55,425 nucleotides of DNA from Chitinivorax sp. B (GTDB lineage: Bacteria > Pseudomonadota > Gammaproteobacteria > Burkholderiales > SCOH01): assembly GCF_005503445.1 (NCBI RefSeq), contig NZ_SCOH01000035.1:1-55425 (forward strand), in the 5' to 3' direction. Every line of letters starts with the position of its first letter. Position 1 is the stretch's first letter. The notes under the pieces are model-generated. The model saw nothing but the letters and a program-made list of their open reading frames with translations, was not told the origin of the DNA and did not search any database. The position numbers were made by a program, and so were the translations under genes. Shown piece after piece: positions 17,148-27,628 of this stretch.

Positions 17148-19568
17148 TTAATGCTTCAAAGCCGCGCCAGTAGCCGACTCTTCCGCTTTAGGCGGAACTT
17201 CGATGCCAACATCATTTTCCGGTATCAGAACTGGCTGTCTTTCCAGTGCCAATTCAAGCACCTGATCAATCCATTTCACAGGATGAATGGTCAATTTATG
17301 CTTAATATTGTCAGGAATATCCGTCAAGTCCTTCACATTACCCTCTGGAATCAACACATTCTTGATGCCACCACGATGAGCAGCAAGTAATTTTTCTTTC
17401 AAGCCACCAATAGGCAAAACTTCACCACGCAAGGTGATTTCACCTGTCATCGCAACATCACAACGGACTGGAATGCCCGTCAACACCGACACGATTGCCG
17501 TGCAAATGGCAATACCCGCACTCGGACCATCCTTAGGCGTCGCCCCTTCCGGCAAGTGAATGTGGATGTCTTTCTTCTCATGAAAGGTTTCATCCACCCC
17601 CAAGCTTCTCGCACGACTACGAACGACTGATAGCGCAGCTTGGATGGATTCCTGCATAACCTCACCCAGCTTGCCTGTGGTCGTCATCTTACCCTTACCT
17701 GGCAAAACCACGGACTCGATAGTCAACAACTCGCCACCCACTTCGGTCCAAGCCAAACCGGTTACCTGGCCCACCTGGTTGCTTTGTTCAGCGATGCCAT
17801 ATAAGTACTTGCGTACACCAGAGTACTTTTCGAGATTCCGCGCATTCACCGAAATCGCTTTGCTGATCTTGTCCTTCTTCAACAGCAAACTCTTGACAAC
17901 CTTACGGGCAATTTTGGCAATTTCACGATCAAGGCTACGTACACCTGCTTCACGTGTGTAATATCGAACGATATCTCGAATTGCACTCTCCGTGATTGCC
18001 AATTCACCCTCCTTCAACCCGTTTGCTTTCATCTGCTTGGGAATCAGGTAACGCTCAGCGATATTGACCTTCTCATCTTCCGTATAACCCGATAGCCGGA
18101 TGATTTCCATCCGATCCAGCAATGGACCGGGGATATTCAGCGTATTGGCAGTCGCGACGAACATCACATCTGAAAGGTCATATTCAACTTCAATGTAGTG
18201 GTCAACAAAAGTTGAATTCTGCTCTGGATCAAGAACCTCCAACAAAGCAGAGCTTGGATCACCACGGAAATCCATCCCCATCTTGTCAACTTCATCTAAC
18301 AGGAACAGCGGGTTTTTCACCGCAACCTTATTCATGTTCTGGAGGATTTTGCCAGGCATCGAACCAATATAAGTGCGACGATGCCCTCGAATTTCCGCTT
18401 CATCTCGTACACCTCCTAGTGCCATACGGACGAATTTGCGGTTGGTTGCACGCGCGATAGACTGTCCCAACGAGGTTTTACCCACACCAGGAGGTCCTAC
18501 CAAGCAGAGAATTGGTGCCTTGAGCTTGTCAACACGTTGCTGAACTGCAAGGTATTCCAGGATGCGTTCTTTCACTCGATCCAAGCCATAGTGATCAGCA
18601 TCCAGAACCGTTTCTGCCTCGGCCAGATCTTTGTGAATTTTGGTTCGCTTCTTCCATGGCAAACCAATCAACGTTTCAATATAGTTGCGCACTACAGTGG
18701 CTTCGGCCGACATAGGTGACATCAGACGCAGCTTTTTCAGCTCCGCCTCGGCTTTGGCTTTACCTTCCTTGGTCATGCCTGCAGCCTTGATCTTCTTTTC
18801 CAGATCATCAAGGTCGGCACCCTCTTCAGTCTCGCCCAGCTCTTTCTGAATAGCTTTGACTTGCTCATTCAGATAGTACTCTCGTTGACTTTTCTCCATC
18901 TGCCGCTTGACGCGACCACGGATACGTTTTTCCACCTGAAGAATATCGATTTCAGCTTCCAGCAAACCTAGTAAATGATCCAGCCGGTCCTTGATCGGGA
19001 ACATTTCCAGCACTTCCTGCTTCTGCTCAAGCTTCAGCGGCAGATGCGCAGCAATGGTATCCGCCAGACGGCCAGCCTGATCGATACCTGAAAGCGAAGT
19101 CAGAATCTCTGGTGGAATTTTTTTGTTGAGCTTTACGTACTGATCGAATTGTGCGATCAGCGCGCGACGCATCGCTTCCACCTCATGATTTTCCTTATCG
19201 TCCAGTTGCACCGGTGTGACTTTGGCGACAAAGTGGGTTGGCTCGCTATCAACCGAGTCAACCAAGGCGCGCTGAGACCCCTCCACCAACACCTTAACAG
19301 TGCCATCGGGCAATTTCAGCATTTGCAATACGGTTGCAACCGTACCAACGCCATACAGGTCTTCCGGTTGCGGTTCATCCTTTGCAGCCGACTTTTGGGC
19401 TACCAACAGGATTTGTTTGCCGTCCTCCATCGCAGTTTCCAGCGCCTTGATGGATTTTGGGCGACCGACGAACAATGGAATCACCATGTGAGGAAACACC
19501 ACCACATCGCGCAAAGGCAGTAGGGGCAGTGAGGTCGGTGTAGCGGGTAATTCGTTTTGGTGGGACAT
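17148..19568 (-). CDS. lon: ATP-dependent protease La (Lon)
   Basis: An 806-residue cytoplasmic AAA+ protease that degrades damaged and regulatory proteins. The LonN substrate-binding domain begins near residue 15 ([16 protein letters not shown]), followed by a coiled-coil region. The AAA+ module has Walker A GPPGVGKT at 358-365 and Walker [10 protein letters not shown]. The C-terminal protease domain carries the Ser-Lys dyad: Ser683 in [10 protein letters not shown] and Lys726 in GGLKEKL. ATG 19568 is chosen over GTG 19577 because the ribosome site AGGTGA lies 5 bases before it. It is separated from clpX by a terminator and from hupB by about 100 bases. Confidence 0.97.
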   Translation of the reverse strand: MSHQNELPATPTSLPLLPLRDVVVFPHMVIPLFVGRPKSIKALETAMEDGKQILLVAQKSAAKDEPQPEDLYGVGTVATVLQMLKLPDGTVKVLVEGSQRALVDSVDSEPTHFVAKVTPVQLDDKENHEVEAMRRALIAQFDQYVKLNKKIPPEILTSLSGIDQAGRLADTIAAHLPLKLEQKQEVLEMFPIKDRLDHLLGLLEAEIDILQVEKRIRGRVKRQMEKSQREYYLNEQVKAIQKELGETEEGADLDDLEKKIKAAGMTKEGKAKAEAELKKLRLMSPMSAEATVVRNYIETLIGLPWKKRTKIHKDLAEAETVLDADHYGLDRVKERILEYLAVQQRVDKLKAPILCLVGPPGVGKTSLGQSIARATNRKFVRMALGGVRDEAEIRGHRRTYIGSMPGKILQNMNKVAVKNPLFLLDEVDKMGMDFRGDPSSALLEVLDPEQNSTFVDHYIEVEYDLSDVMFVATANTLNIPGPLLDRMEIIRLSGYTEDEKVNIAERYLIPKQMKANGLKEGELAITESAIRDIVRYYTREAGVRSLDREIAKIARKVVKSLLLKKDKISKAISVNARNLEKYSGVRKYLYGIAEQSNQVGQVTGLAWTEVGGELLTIESVVLPGKGKMTTTGKLGEVMQESIQAALSVVRSRARSLGVDETFHEKKDIHIHLPEGATPKDGPSAGIAICTAIVSVLTGIPVRCDVAMTGEITLRGEVLPIGGLKEKLLAAHRGGIKNVLIPEGNVKDLTDIPDNIKHKLTIHPVKWIDQVLELALERQPVLIPENDVGIEVPPKAEESATGAALKH

Positions 19569-19699
19569 ATCGTTCACCTGGACAGCAAGTTGACAGATTA
19601 GGCAGATGAGGGCGGCCGTTCATAATTCAAGCTCTGGCCGCTTGCCCAGAACAGACGTAGCTTTCAGCTAATGTTAGCTGATTTGCCAAGGCAAAGCAG

Positions 19700-19726
19700 A
19701 AAAAAGTTCCGCCCCTAATGGGGCGG
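19700..19726 (-). terminator. Intrinsic terminator after clpX
   Basis: Stem CCGCCCC/GGGGCGG (19709-19715, 19720-19726) with a 4-base loop, followed on the minus strand by AAC and six U. It lies 35 bases past the clpX stop. Confidence 0.9.
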
Positions 19727-19761
19727 ATCGGGTATTACATCTGGACGTACGAACTTATCAT

Positions 19762-21030
19762 TCAGGGGGCTGCATTTGCTGTTTTAGGTTGCTCTTCGTA
19801 AATCATGAGCGGTGCGGCATTGTTCATGATGCAATTTTCATCCAGCACAACCTTCTTGACACTGGTCATGCTCGGCAATTCATACATGGTATCAAGCAAA
19901 GCATGTTCAAGGATTGAACGCAAACCCCTTGCCCCCGTTTTACGGGCAAGTGCCTTACGAGCCGTCGCAAACAATGCCTCTTCACGAATTTCCAGCTCAG
20001 CACCTTCCAATGAAAAGAGCTTTTCATATTGTTTGACAAGCGCATTCTTGGGTTCGGTCAGGATAGTCACCAACGCATTCTCATCCAACTCTTCCAGCGT
20101 AGCGACCACAGGCAGACGGCCTACAAACTCAGGAATCAATCCGAACTTGATCAAGTCCTCCGGCTCCACTTCGCGCAATGCCTGACCAACAGCTACCTTG
20201 TCGTCCTTACTTTGTACTTCGGCACCGAATCCAATACCACCTTTCTGTGAGCGATTACGAATGACCTTTTCCAAGCCATCAAACGCACCACCACAAATGA
20301 ACAGAATATTAGTAGTGTCAACCTGTACAAACTCTTGATTGGGATGTTTCCGGCCACCTTGTGGCGGGACCGATGCAACAGTACCCTCAATCAGCTTGAG
20401 CAGCGCCTGCTGTACACCTTCACCAGATACATCTCGCGTGATAGACGGATTATCAGATTTGCGGGAAATCTTATCGATTTCATCAATGTAGACGATACCA
20501 CGCTGAGCTTTTTCAACGTCATAGTCACATTTCTGTAACAGCTTCTGGATGATGTTTTCAACGTCTTCACCGACATAACCCGCTTCGGTCAAAGTTGTCG
20601 CATCCGCCATCACGAAAGGTACATTCAAAAGGCGAGCCAATGTTTGAGCCAGCAATGTCTTGCCTGACCCCGTTGGTCCAATCAACAGGATATTACTCTT
20701 GGCAAGTTCGACATCTGAATTCTTTTCTTGCTGAGCAAGGCGTTTGTAGTGGTTGTAGACTGCAACCGCCAAAATCTTTTTGGCCTGTCCCTGTCCAATC
20801 ACATAGCTATCGAGAATCGAGCGGATTTCAGACGGCACCGGTAGCTTGTTCTCACCGGTGACTTTGTCTTCATTATTCTGGCCTTGTGTTTCCTCGCGAA
20901 TGATATCGTTACAAAGTTCGATACATTCATCGCAGATGAACACTTGGGGGCCGGCAATCAATTTGCGCACTTCATGCTGGCTTTTGCCGCAGAAGGAGCA
21001 ATAAAGCATTTTTTCGTTACTGTCGGACAT
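19762..21030 (-). CDS. clpX: ATP-dependent Clp protease ATP-binding subunit ClpX
   Basis: A 422-residue AAA+ unfoldase that feeds substrates to ClpP. The N-terminal zinc-binding domain has Cys11, Cys14, Cys33 and Cys36. Walker A GPTGSGKT lies at 118-125 and Walker B ([10 protein letters not shown]) follows. The pore loop GYVGED and the ClpP-docking loop IGF (in GGIGFGAEV) are intact, as are the sensor-2 residues near [10 protein letters not shown]. It is downstream of clpP with a terminator-like hairpin between them, so it may have its own promoter as well as read-through. Confidence 0.97.
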   Translation of the reverse strand: MSDSNEKMLYCSFCGKSQHEVRKLIAGPQVFICDECIELCNDIIREETQGQNNEDKVTGENKLPVPSEIRSILDSYVIGQGQAKKILAVAVYNHYKRLAQQEKNSDVELAKSNILLIGPTGSGKTLLAQTLARLLNVPFVMADATTLTEAGYVGEDVENIIQKLLQKCDYDVEKAQRGIVYIDEIDKISRKSDNPSITRDVSGEGVQQALLKLIEGTVASVPPQGGRKHPNQEFVQVDTTNILFICGGAFDGLEKVIRNRSQKGGIGFGAEVQSKDDKVAVGQALREVEPEDLIKFGLIPEFVGRLPVVATLEELDENALVTILTEPKNALVKQYEKLFSLEGAELEIREEALFATARKALARKTGARGLRSILEHALLDTMYELPSMTSVKKVVLDENCIMNNAAPLMIYEEQPKTANAAP

Positions 21031-21131
21031 GGCCGTATCCCCGAAAATCTGGATGGCAGAATCAGACGCTCAATGCGTCAAGCTGAAAAATACGTTGATT
21101 CTTCTGCAGTGTAGCGAATTTCGCCAGTAAG

Positions 21132-21159
21132 TAAAACACGGGCCCGCCAAGGCCCGTGT
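21132..21159 (-). terminator. Hairpin between clpP and clpX
   Basis: Perfect 9-bp stem ACACGGGCC/GGCCCGTGT (21136-21144, 21151-21159) with a 6-base loop and UUUACUU on the minus strand. The short U tract suggests partial termination between clpP and clpX. Confidence 0.72.
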
Positions 21160-21168
21160 CTAGCCGTT

Positions 21169-21786
21169 TCAACTGCGCTTTGCGATGACCTGATCGATCA
21201 GACCATACTCACGCGACGCTTCTGCACTCATAAAGTTGTCACGATCGGTGTCACGCTGGATATTCTCCAGCGATTGGCCAGTGTGCTCCGCCAACATGCG
21301 ATTTAACTTTTCCTTCAGGTACAGGATTTCCTTGGCATGGATTTCAATATCCGAAGCCTGGCCTTGGAAACCACCGAGCGGTTGATGAATCATCACTCGT
21401 GAATTCGGCAACGCAAAACGCTTACCTCTAGCGCCGGCAGCCAACAGAAATGCACCCATGCTGCATGCCTGACCAATACATAGTGTACTGACGTCTGGCT
21501 TGATGAATTGCATCGTGTCATAGATCGACATCCCTGCAGTAATCGAGCCGCCTGGCGAGTTGATGTAGAGTGAAATATCCTTATCGGGATTTTCCGACTC
21601 CAGAAACAGCAACTGAGCCACAACCAAATTGGCAGACTCGTCGGTGACGGGCCCCACGAGAAACACTACACGCTCTTTGAGCAGGCGCGAATAGATATCG
21701 TAAGCGCGCTCGCCGCGCCCGCTGCTTTCAACCACCATTGGTACAAGACCAATGTTCTGAGGCTGCCAATCCGATTTATGGAACAT
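21169..21786 (-). CDS. clpP: ATP-dependent Clp protease proteolytic subunit ClpP
   Basis: A 205-residue serine protease that forms the barrel-shaped tetradecamer. The catalytic triad is Ser109 ([11 protein letters not shown]), His134 (VMIHQPLGG) and Asp183 (DRDNFMSA), with normal spacing. The N-terminal residues before VPMVVE form the processed propeptide. The start codon overlaps the tig stop by one base (TAATG), so translation is coupled with trigger factor. Confidence 0.97.
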   Translation of the reverse strand: MFHKSDWQPQNIGLVPMVVESSGRGERAYDIYSRLLKERVVFLVGPVTDESANLVVAQLLFLESENPDKDISLYINSPGGSITAGMSIYDTMQFIKPDVSTLCIGQACSMGAFLLAAGARGKRFALPNSRVMIHQPLGGFQGQASDIEIHAKEILYLKEKLNRMLAEHTGQSLENIQRDTDRDNFMSAEASREYGLIDQVIAKRS

Positions 21787-23090
21787 TACTTATTCCCCAT
21801 CAGTTCATCAAAACTGAGTGCTTTGTCCTGAACCTTGGTCTGGGTCTTGACCCATTCAACCACATTTTCTTCAGTGGCCAACGCTTCAGGCCCTTCCAGA
21901 CGCTCACGGCTTGCGTAGTACCACTTGACCACGTCTTCCGGTTGCTCATAGGACTCAGCAAACTCTTCCACGATTGCACGGATTTGCTCCGGCTTCGCCT
22001 GTAGATTGTGGTGCTTGACCAATTCTGCAAGGATCAGACCCAAAGAAACACGACGCTCAGCTTGGTCGGTAAACAATTCAGCCGGCAACTGCATATTGGC
22101 AACGTCAATACCACGGGAAGCAAAGTCGCTTGCAGTTTGCTGTTGCAGACGGCCAATTTCCACTTGCACCAAGGCCTTGGGTACTTCGAACTTGGTATTG
22201 TCCAACAGTGCTTGCATCACGCCTTCTTTCAGACGAGCCTTCAGACGACGACTAACTTCACGTTGAACATTCTTTTTCACTTCGTCACGCATCTTGGTCA
22301 AGTCGCCGTCGTCAATACCCAGCATCTTGGCAAAGTCTGCATTCAATTCCGGCAATGCGGCTTCAGCAACATTCTTGACCGTGATTTCCCAACTTACCGT
22401 CTTTCCAGCCACATCCTTACCATGATAATCCTCTGGGAAAGTCATCTCGAAAGATTTGGTTTCGCCGTTCTTCACCCCAATGACACCGGCTTCGAAATCC
22501 TTCAGCATTTGGCCCTGGCCCAACCAGATAGAATAGTTTTGTGCGGTGCCACCGTCAAACGCTTCGCCATCGATCTTGCCGGCAAAGTCAATGGTCACGC
22601 GATCTCCGTCTTGTGCTGCGCGATCAACTGCGTTGAACGCCGTGCGTTGTTTACGCAGGATATCAATGGTTTTATCGATTTCTGTATCGGTCACGTCAGT
22701 GACTGGGTTTTCCAGTTCAACAGCGGACAACTCGCCCACCGCAATTTCCGGATACACTTCAAAAATAGCACTGAACTTGAAATCAGTTGTATCGCCTTCG
22801 GCCGGCAGCGGCTCGAAGCGCGGGTAGCCAGCAACACGCAGTTGTTGTTCGCTGACAGCTTGACTGAAGCTGCGTTGCACCGTCTCACCCAACACCTCTT
22901 CACGCACTTGCGGGCCGTAGAATTGCTCAACGATGCGCAGTGGCGCCTTGCCTGGGCGGAAGCCCTGGATTTTGGCGGTACGGGATACACGCTTCAAACG
23001 TGCGCCGACTTCAGCATCGATCTGTGCAAAAGGCACCACAATGTTAAGGCGACGCTCAAGCTGGCCCAGGGTTTCCAAATTCACTTGCAT
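21786..23090 (-). CDS. tig: Trigger factor, ribosome-bound chaperone
   Basis: A 434-residue folding chaperone. The N-terminal ribosome-binding domain (about 1-145) contains the variant signature [17 protein letters not shown], which contacts ribosomal protein L23. The FKBP-type isomerase domain (about 150-240) includes [17 protein letters not shown]. The C-terminal helical arms (to 434) form the substrate cradle. Length is normal. It begins the tig-clpP pair; its promoter is in the 560-base gap before the divergent polyamine-binding protein gene. Confidence 0.97.
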   Translation of the reverse strand: MQVNLETLGQLERRLNIVVPFAQIDAEVGARLKRVSRTAKIQGFRPGKAPLRIVEQFYGPQVREEVLGETVQRSFSQAVSEQQLRVAGYPRFEPLPAEGDTTDFKFSAIFEVYPEIAVGELSAVELENPVTDVTDTEIDKTIDILRKQRTAFNAVDRAAQDGDRVTIDFAGKIDGEAFDGGTAQNYSIWLGQGQMLKDFEAGVIGVKNGETKSFEMTFPEDYHGKDVAGKTVSWEITVKNVAEAALPELNADFAKMLGIDDGDLTKMRDEVKKNVQREVSRRLKARLKEGVMQALLDNTKFEVPKALVQVEIGRLQQQTASDFASRGIDVANMQLPAELFTDQAERRVSLGLILAELVKHHNLQAKPEQIRAIVEEFAESYEQPEDVVKWYYASRERLEGPEALATEENVVEWVKTQTKVQDKALSFDELMGNK

Positions 23091-23653
23091 TGCTATTCCT
23101 CAATCTTTCAATTACTTGCATTCAAATCCGGCGGCAACTCGGTGGTTGAGCGCGGGCCAACAAGCTGGTGGGGTCGATCTGACCGCAAACTATGAATGAT
23201 GCCATTCGCTTTATAAACAGGCAAGCAGCACGGTGTAGCGGCCTTTTCCAGCCAATTGTGACTATGTATGGGTAGTGATTCAGCATACAAAAAACGTAAA
23301 AACAATGTCATTGGCTTTCAAGGTGAGTAAAGCAGGCCTATGTCGAGGACCGCAGTCAAAGCGTTTAAGATATTCAACATAAAAATCATACTCAGACCAT
23401 TGCACCACCTCACATCCAATTTCACACAAATTCTCTATACATTCATAACAGTTATGGTTGCTGCAAGGCAGCATGGAAAAATCTTTACGCCGCTCAATGT
23501 GTCGAATATTTTACTACACACCACGCGCCATTCAGCTTTCAGTACATTGTGTTTGCATATGGCTTCGGTATCAGCAATCAGGTTCATCCATTTGCAGTCG
23601 TGTTAGTAATTTGTTGTTGTCTTTACATGATTCAAAATCAGAGGGAGAAACTC
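23091..23653. other. Divergent intergenic region, tig / polyamine-binding protein
   Basis: About 560 bases that must hold the promoters of tig (minus) and of the binding-protein gene (plus). Short open frames here lack ribosome sites and recognisable products. No tRNA, strong hairpin or known operator is visible. Confidence 0.5.
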
Positions 23654-24742
23654 ATGCACCTGTTTCGTATCGCCGGGCTGGTCGGCCTGTTAGTCACTGT
23701 CAATACAGCCCATGGCGCTGGTCAGCTGAATGTCTATAACTGGAACGATTATGTTGGTGACAATACCGTTGCCAACTTTGGCAAAGAGTTTGACGTCAAG
23801 GTGAAATATGATCTCTATGATGCCAACGAGACACTGCAAGCCAAGCTGGTCACAGGCAAGAGTGGTTACGATATCGTGGTGCCCTCCCTGGAATTTGCAG
23901 CCAAGCAAATTCAATCTGGTCTGTATTTGAAATTGGACAAATCAAAATTACCCAATTTCAACCATCTGGATCCAGCCATTCTGGGCAAGATGCAAAGTGC
24001 TGATCCGGGCAATGAATACCTAGTTCCTTATATGTGGGGTACCACTGCCTATGGCATCAATACCGAACGTGTGAAACAAGCGCTCGGTGGTGAGGCATTG
24101 CCTGTGGACATGTGGGAGTTGGTTTTCAATCCCAAGTACACCAGCAAGCTGAAAAGCTGCGGTATTTCATTCATGGATACAGGCTCGGATGTGTATTCGA
24201 TGCTCAATATCTATCGTGGCCGTGATGCGAATGACTTCAGTAAAGATGCGTTGGAAGATGGCAACAAGGTATTGAAAGAGATTCGCAAGGATATTCGCGT
24301 TTTCAATTCTTCCCCCATCAACCTGCTGGCCGATGGTGATACCTGCTTGGCACTGGGCTTCAACGGTGATGTCTACATTGCCCGCGATCGCGCCAAAGAA
24401 GCCAAGAAAAAATTCAGCATTGAATATATCGTCCCAGATAAAGGCACCATTGTTTGGATTGATGCCATAGCCATCCCCAAAGATTCCAAAAATATCGGGA
24501 ATGCACATCAATGGATCAATTACATTTTGCGCCCAGAGGTCGCTGCGGACATCTCAAACAAGGTGAATTATGCCAACCCCAATACCAAGGCAACCGAACT
24601 GGTCAACAAATCATTGCGGGATGATCCAAAGATTTACATGAATGGTGAAGCGCTCACCAAGTTGCAGCCCAAGAAACCGATCAGTACTGAACAACAACGC
24701 ATGATCACAACCTACTTCAATCGTTTCAAGGCCGGTAAGTAA
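23654..24742 (+). CDS. Polyamine ABC-transporter substrate-binding protein (PotF/SpuD type)
   Basis: A 362-residue periplasmic protein with a signal peptide (residues 1-22, ending AHG-A). The mature part starts GQLNVYNWNDYVGDNTVANF, the hallmark of PotF-type putrescine/spermidine-binding proteins. Other conserved stretches are YDIVVPSLEF, YMWGTTAYGIN, LGFNGDVYIA and YANPNTKATELV. ATG 23654 is chosen for its GAGGGAGAA ribosome site and because it begins the signal peptide; the upstream open frame has no such support. No permease or ATPase gene lies nearby, so it is an orphan binding protein that must serve transporters encoded elsewhere or act as a sensor partner. Confidence 0.92.
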   Translation: MHLFRIAGLVGLLVTVNTAHGAGQLNVYNWNDYVGDNTVANFGKEFDVKVKYDLYDANETLQAKLVTGKSGYDIVVPSLEFAAKQIQSGLYLKLDKSKLPNFNHLDPAILGKMQSADPGNEYLVPYMWGTTAYGINTERVKQALGGEALPVDMWELVFNPKYTSKLKSCGISFMDTGSDVYSMLNIYRGRDANDFSKDALEDGNKVLKEIRKDIRVFNSSPINLLADGDTCLALGFNGDVYIARDRAKEAKKKFSIEYIVPDKGTIVWIDAIAIPKDSKNIGNAHQWINYILRPEVAADISNKVNYANPNTKATELVNKSLRDDPKIYMNGEALTKLQPKKPISTEQQRMITTYFNRFKAGK

Positions 24743-24753
24743 CAACCTCCCTT

Positions 24754-25689
24754 TCAGTCACTTTTGTCTTTGTCAGCCAGCACTGCAGGTAGCCTTGCCT
24801 GCAGTGCTGAAGCTGCCGATTTCAGGGTCTCCGCGAAAGTATCAGCCAAGGTAGATGCCGGACGATGGGCTGGCTTGACCTGATATACTTGAAAGGGAAT
24901 TGAAACATTGAAACGACGCACTTCAATCCCCCTCCCCACTTCATCTAATGCAGTCAATGGATTGACAATGGCGACTCCCAGCCCCTGCCTTACCATGGCA
25001 CACACCGAGGCCGCGCTGGTGGTCTGAATCACCAGACGGCGCTCCACCTCCTGCTGTGCAAACAAAGCATCCAGACGTTGACGATAGACATCATAAACCG
25101 ACAAGCTGATGAAATCCTGCCCAGCAAAATCAACTGGATTCAGGCTATCTTGCGCAGTCAGAGGGTGTCCTGGTGGCAATACACACACCATATCCGCTTC
25201 AAAGAGCAAGCTACTGCTTGTACCGGGCGGCGGCAATATTTGTTCCGACAACCCCAGATCATGCTGCTGCGCACTCAGACACTCCTCTAATAGTGGTGAC
25301 TCTTGTGGGGTAATACTGAGCTTGACGTTCGGGTAATGGGCAAGAAATGCCCGGCTTGCATGTGGCAACAACGTTTGCGAGAACACCGGCAGACAAACGA
25401 TAGACAACTGTCCCTGCTCGAACTGACGAAGTGCTGCGGCCATATTGACCACACGTTCCAGCCCGACATATGCACGCTGCACTTCGTCAAATAGTGCCAA
25501 AGCCTGCGCTGTCGGTATCAGCCGGCCCTTGGTACGCTCAAACAACTGCAACTGCAGTAACGATTCCAGTCGGGCAAGTTCACGGCTGGCTGTGGGCTGA
25601 GACGTTCGCAACAAGGTTGCTGCTGCTGTGACACTGCCGGCAGTCATTACGGCGCGGAACACTTCGATATGACGCAGCGAGATGGGCAT
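24754..25689 (-). CDS. lysR: LysR, activator of lysA
   Basis: A 311-residue LysR-type regulator, the same length as the enterobacterial LysR. The winged helix-turn-helix is at the N-terminus (LRHIEVFRAVMTAGSVTAAATLL, SQPTASRELARLE), followed by the periplasmic-binding-like effector domain with SIVCLPVFSQTLLPH, PQESPLLEECLSAQ and SAASVCAMVRQGLGVAIVNPLTALD. These stretches match the specific LysR subfamily that activates diaminopimelate decarboxylase. ATG 25689 is chosen to match that length; ATG 25701 and TTG 25710 are alternatives. It is divergent from lysA with a shared control region. The effector in the known system is diaminopimelate, with lysine acting against it. Confidence 0.93.
   Translation of the reverse strand: MPISLRHIEVFRAVMTAGSVTAAATLLRTSQPTASRELARLESLLQLQLFERTKGRLIPTAQALALFDEVQRAYVGLERVVNMAAALRQFEQGQLSIVCLPVFSQTLLPHASRAFLAHYPNVKLSITPQESPLLEECLSAQQHDLGLSEQILPPPGTSSSLLFEADMVCVLPPGHPLTAQDSLNPVDFAGQDFISLSVYDVYRQRLDALFAQQEVERRLVIQTTSAASVCAMVRQGLGVAIVNPLTALDEVGRGIEVRRFNVSIPFQVYQVKPAHRPASTLADTFAETLKSAASALQARLPAVLADKDKSD
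24779..24808. repeat. Strong intragenic hairpin at the convergent 3' ends
   Basis: Perfect 11-bp arms AGCACTGCAGG and CCTGCAGTGCT with an 8-base loop, within the last codons of lysR. It lies between the 3' ends of two convergent genes. There is no U tract on either side, so it is a stable stem rather than a classic terminator. Confidence 0.6.
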
Positions 25690-25709
25690 GGCAAATTCCA
25701 TAAATGGCA

Positions 25710-25728
25710 ATTCATATCATAAATGAAT
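25710..25728. promoter_or_regulatory. Candidate LysR operator in the lysR-lysA control region
   Basis: Inverted repeat ATTCAT-N7-ATGAAT, 21 bases upstream of the lysR start and 81 bases before lysA. It fits the interrupted-dyad T-N11-A form of LysR-type sites. Further ATGAAT/GAATGAAT copies follow at about 25723-25733 and 25754-25760, which could extend the binding region toward the lysA promoter. Confidence 0.6.
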
Positions 25729-25809
25729 GAATGAACAAATTTTTAATATTTTATTGAATGAATAGACTAAGCCAAGATAGCAGCAACAAAACATGCCGGG
25801 AGATTTACC

Positions 25810-27051
25810 ATGCTGTCGCTACCAGATGAAAAGCTGACCGAACTGTCACAACACTATGGCACGCCATTATGGCTATACGATGCTAGCGTGATTGGGGAGC
25901 GCATCAAGTCATTGCGGATGTTTGACGTGATTCGCTTCGCACAGAAAGCCTGTTCCAATATCCATATTCTTAGATTGATGCGAGAACAAGGCGTGGTAGT
26001 GGATTCGGTATCATCCGGTGAAATCGATCGGGCCATACTCGCCGGATTCAACTCATCAGGTGAACCTGCTGGGATTGTGTTCACTGCTGACCTGTTGGAT
26101 CACGAAACCTTGGCCAAGGTTGTCGCATTGAATGTTGAGGTGAATGCAGGCTCCATCGATATGCTGCATCAACTTGGCGAACTTCACCCGGGGCACCGGG
26201 TCTGGCTACGTATCAATCCTGGCTTTGGTCACGGACATAGTAACAAGACCAATACCGGCGGCGAAAACAGCAAGCACGGCATCTGGCACGAGCACCTACA
26301 AGATGCGCTGGCCGCCATTCGCCGGCACCAGTTGCACTTGGTCGGGTTGCACATGCATATCGGCTCAGGTGTGGACTATCACCACCTCGCACAAGTGTGT
26401 GACGCCATGGTGACACTTGTTCGCACCATGGGCCATGACATCGAAGCCATCTCGGCTGGTGGCGGACTATCCATCCCCTATCAGCAACATGAACCGCGCA
26501 TCGACACCTCACATTACTTTGGCCTATGGGATCAGGCAAGGCAACGAATCGCACAGCACCTAGGTCACCCGGTGCGGTTGGAAATCGAGCCTGGTCGCTT
26601 TCTAGTGGCAGAATCGGGTGCATTGCTAACAGAAGTACGTGCGGTCAAACAGATGGGTAGCAATCGATTTGTGCTGGTTGATGCCGGCTTCAATGATCTG
26701 ATGCGGCCATCGATGTATGGTAGTTACCATGGCATTTCGATCATTCATCGCCACGGACAATCCAATGCTTCAGCAACCTCAGTCCCCACCGTCGTAGCAG
26801 GTCCATTGTGCGAATCAGGCGATGTATTTACTCAACGGGATGGCGGTGTGGTCGCACCACGCATGCTACCAGACACGGCTGTGGGTGACTTGCTGGTCAT
26901 TCATGACACTGGTGCCTATGGCGCCTCAATGTCTTCCAACTACAACAGCCGACCTTTGATTCCAGAAGTGTTGATCGAAGGTGATCACTCCAGATTGATT
27001 CGGCGCCGACAGACCATTGACGAATTGTTGGCACTGGAAAATCTCGGCTGA
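25810..27051 (+). CDS. lysA: Diaminopimelate decarboxylase
   Basis: A 413-residue PLP enzyme of fold type III that converts meso-diaminopimelate to lysine, the last step of lysine synthesis. The PLP-binding Lys46 lies in IRFAQKACSN, and the second active-site residue Cys334 in GPLCESGDVF. Other marks are SKHGIW, HMHIGSGVDY, the glycine loop SAGGGLS, EIEPGRFLVAESG and GAYGASMSSNYNSRP. The AQKACSN variant in place of the usual AVKAN is that of the enterobacterial LysA, the form controlled by LysR, and the divergent lysR supports this. A GGGAG ribosome site precedes ATG 25810. Confidence 0.95.
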   Translation: MLSLPDEKLTELSQHYGTPLWLYDASVIGERIKSLRMFDVIRFAQKACSNIHILRLMREQGVVVDSVSSGEIDRAILAGFNSSGEPAGIVFTADLLDHETLAKVVALNVEVNAGSIDMLHQLGELHPGHRVWLRINPGFGHGHSNKTNTGGENSKHGIWHEHLQDALAAIRRHQLHLVGLHMHIGSGVDYHHLAQVCDAMVTLVRTMGHDIEAISAGGGLSIPYQQHEPRIDTSHYFGLWDQARQRIAQHLGHPVRLEIEPGRFLVAESGALLTEVRAVKQMGSNRFVLVDAGFNDLMRPSMYGSYHGISIIHRHGQSNASATSVPTVVAGPLCESGDVFTQRDGGVVAPRMLPDTAVGDLLVIHDTGAYGASMSSNYNSRPLIPEVLIEGDHSRLIRRRQTIDELLALENLG

Positions 27052-27124
27052 TCTACCCAACTCAGCTGGCATCGTGACATATATTCCATCCCATTGCATT
27101 CCCAATGGCACTCCATCCGTGATC

Positions 27125-27147
27125 AAGGGCTGCTCTACACAGCCCTT
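27125..27147 (+). terminator. Terminator-like hairpin after lysA
   Basis: Perfect 8-bp stem AAGGGCTG/CAGCCCTT with a 7-base loop, 74 bases past the lysA stop. Only a short U run follows. Confidence 0.5.
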
Positions 27148-27628
27148 TCACCGTTGCTCGCGCGCGTAAGCGTTACTCGATCTCGCTCGCATCAACCCGC
27201 TCAAAATGGTGCCAAACAAACAGTTACCGACATGCCAAGCTTCGCGCATCGCCATCTACTCATAAAGTTGATGGCCCTTGGAAATGAGCAGGTCGCGTCC
27301 TATCAGGTGGAAACCGTTTACATCGAAAAACCTTGCTGGACGGGGCTTCCATACATCATTGCATGGCAATATAGGCAGTATCGAAAGTAGTTGGCGAATG
27401 CATGCCACTGCACTAGGATTCCGCCCCACACAGCGCGCCGCTCAATATGACAAATAACCGCGGAGCCGCCTGTCACGTAGCTTACGCGCATATTCTGACG
27501 TGAATACATGACTGGCGGATAGCGCTCGTCATCCGGGAGGGCCTGCAATCCATCGCGGTCCAGTCGTGGTCACGCCCGCGACGCTCCTACGTCTTCTTGC
27601 ACAGCTACTGGAAATCCTAATTGATACC
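27148..27628. other. Intergenic region before the GNAT gene
   Basis: About 480 bases with no convincing gene. A 98-codon frame from 27094 overlaps the lysA terminator and shows no family resemblance or ribosome site. No repeats or RNA genes are seen. Confidence 0.5.

Noticed and set aside
22008-23195. 395-codon plus-strand frame opposite tig
   Set aside because: Long antisense frame caused by codon bias of trigger factor; the minus strand has full domain structure, and the plus translation matches nothing.
27094-27390. 98-codon plus-strand frame downstream of lysA
   Set aside because: It contains the hairpin after lysA, lacks a ribosome site and has no recognisable motif.
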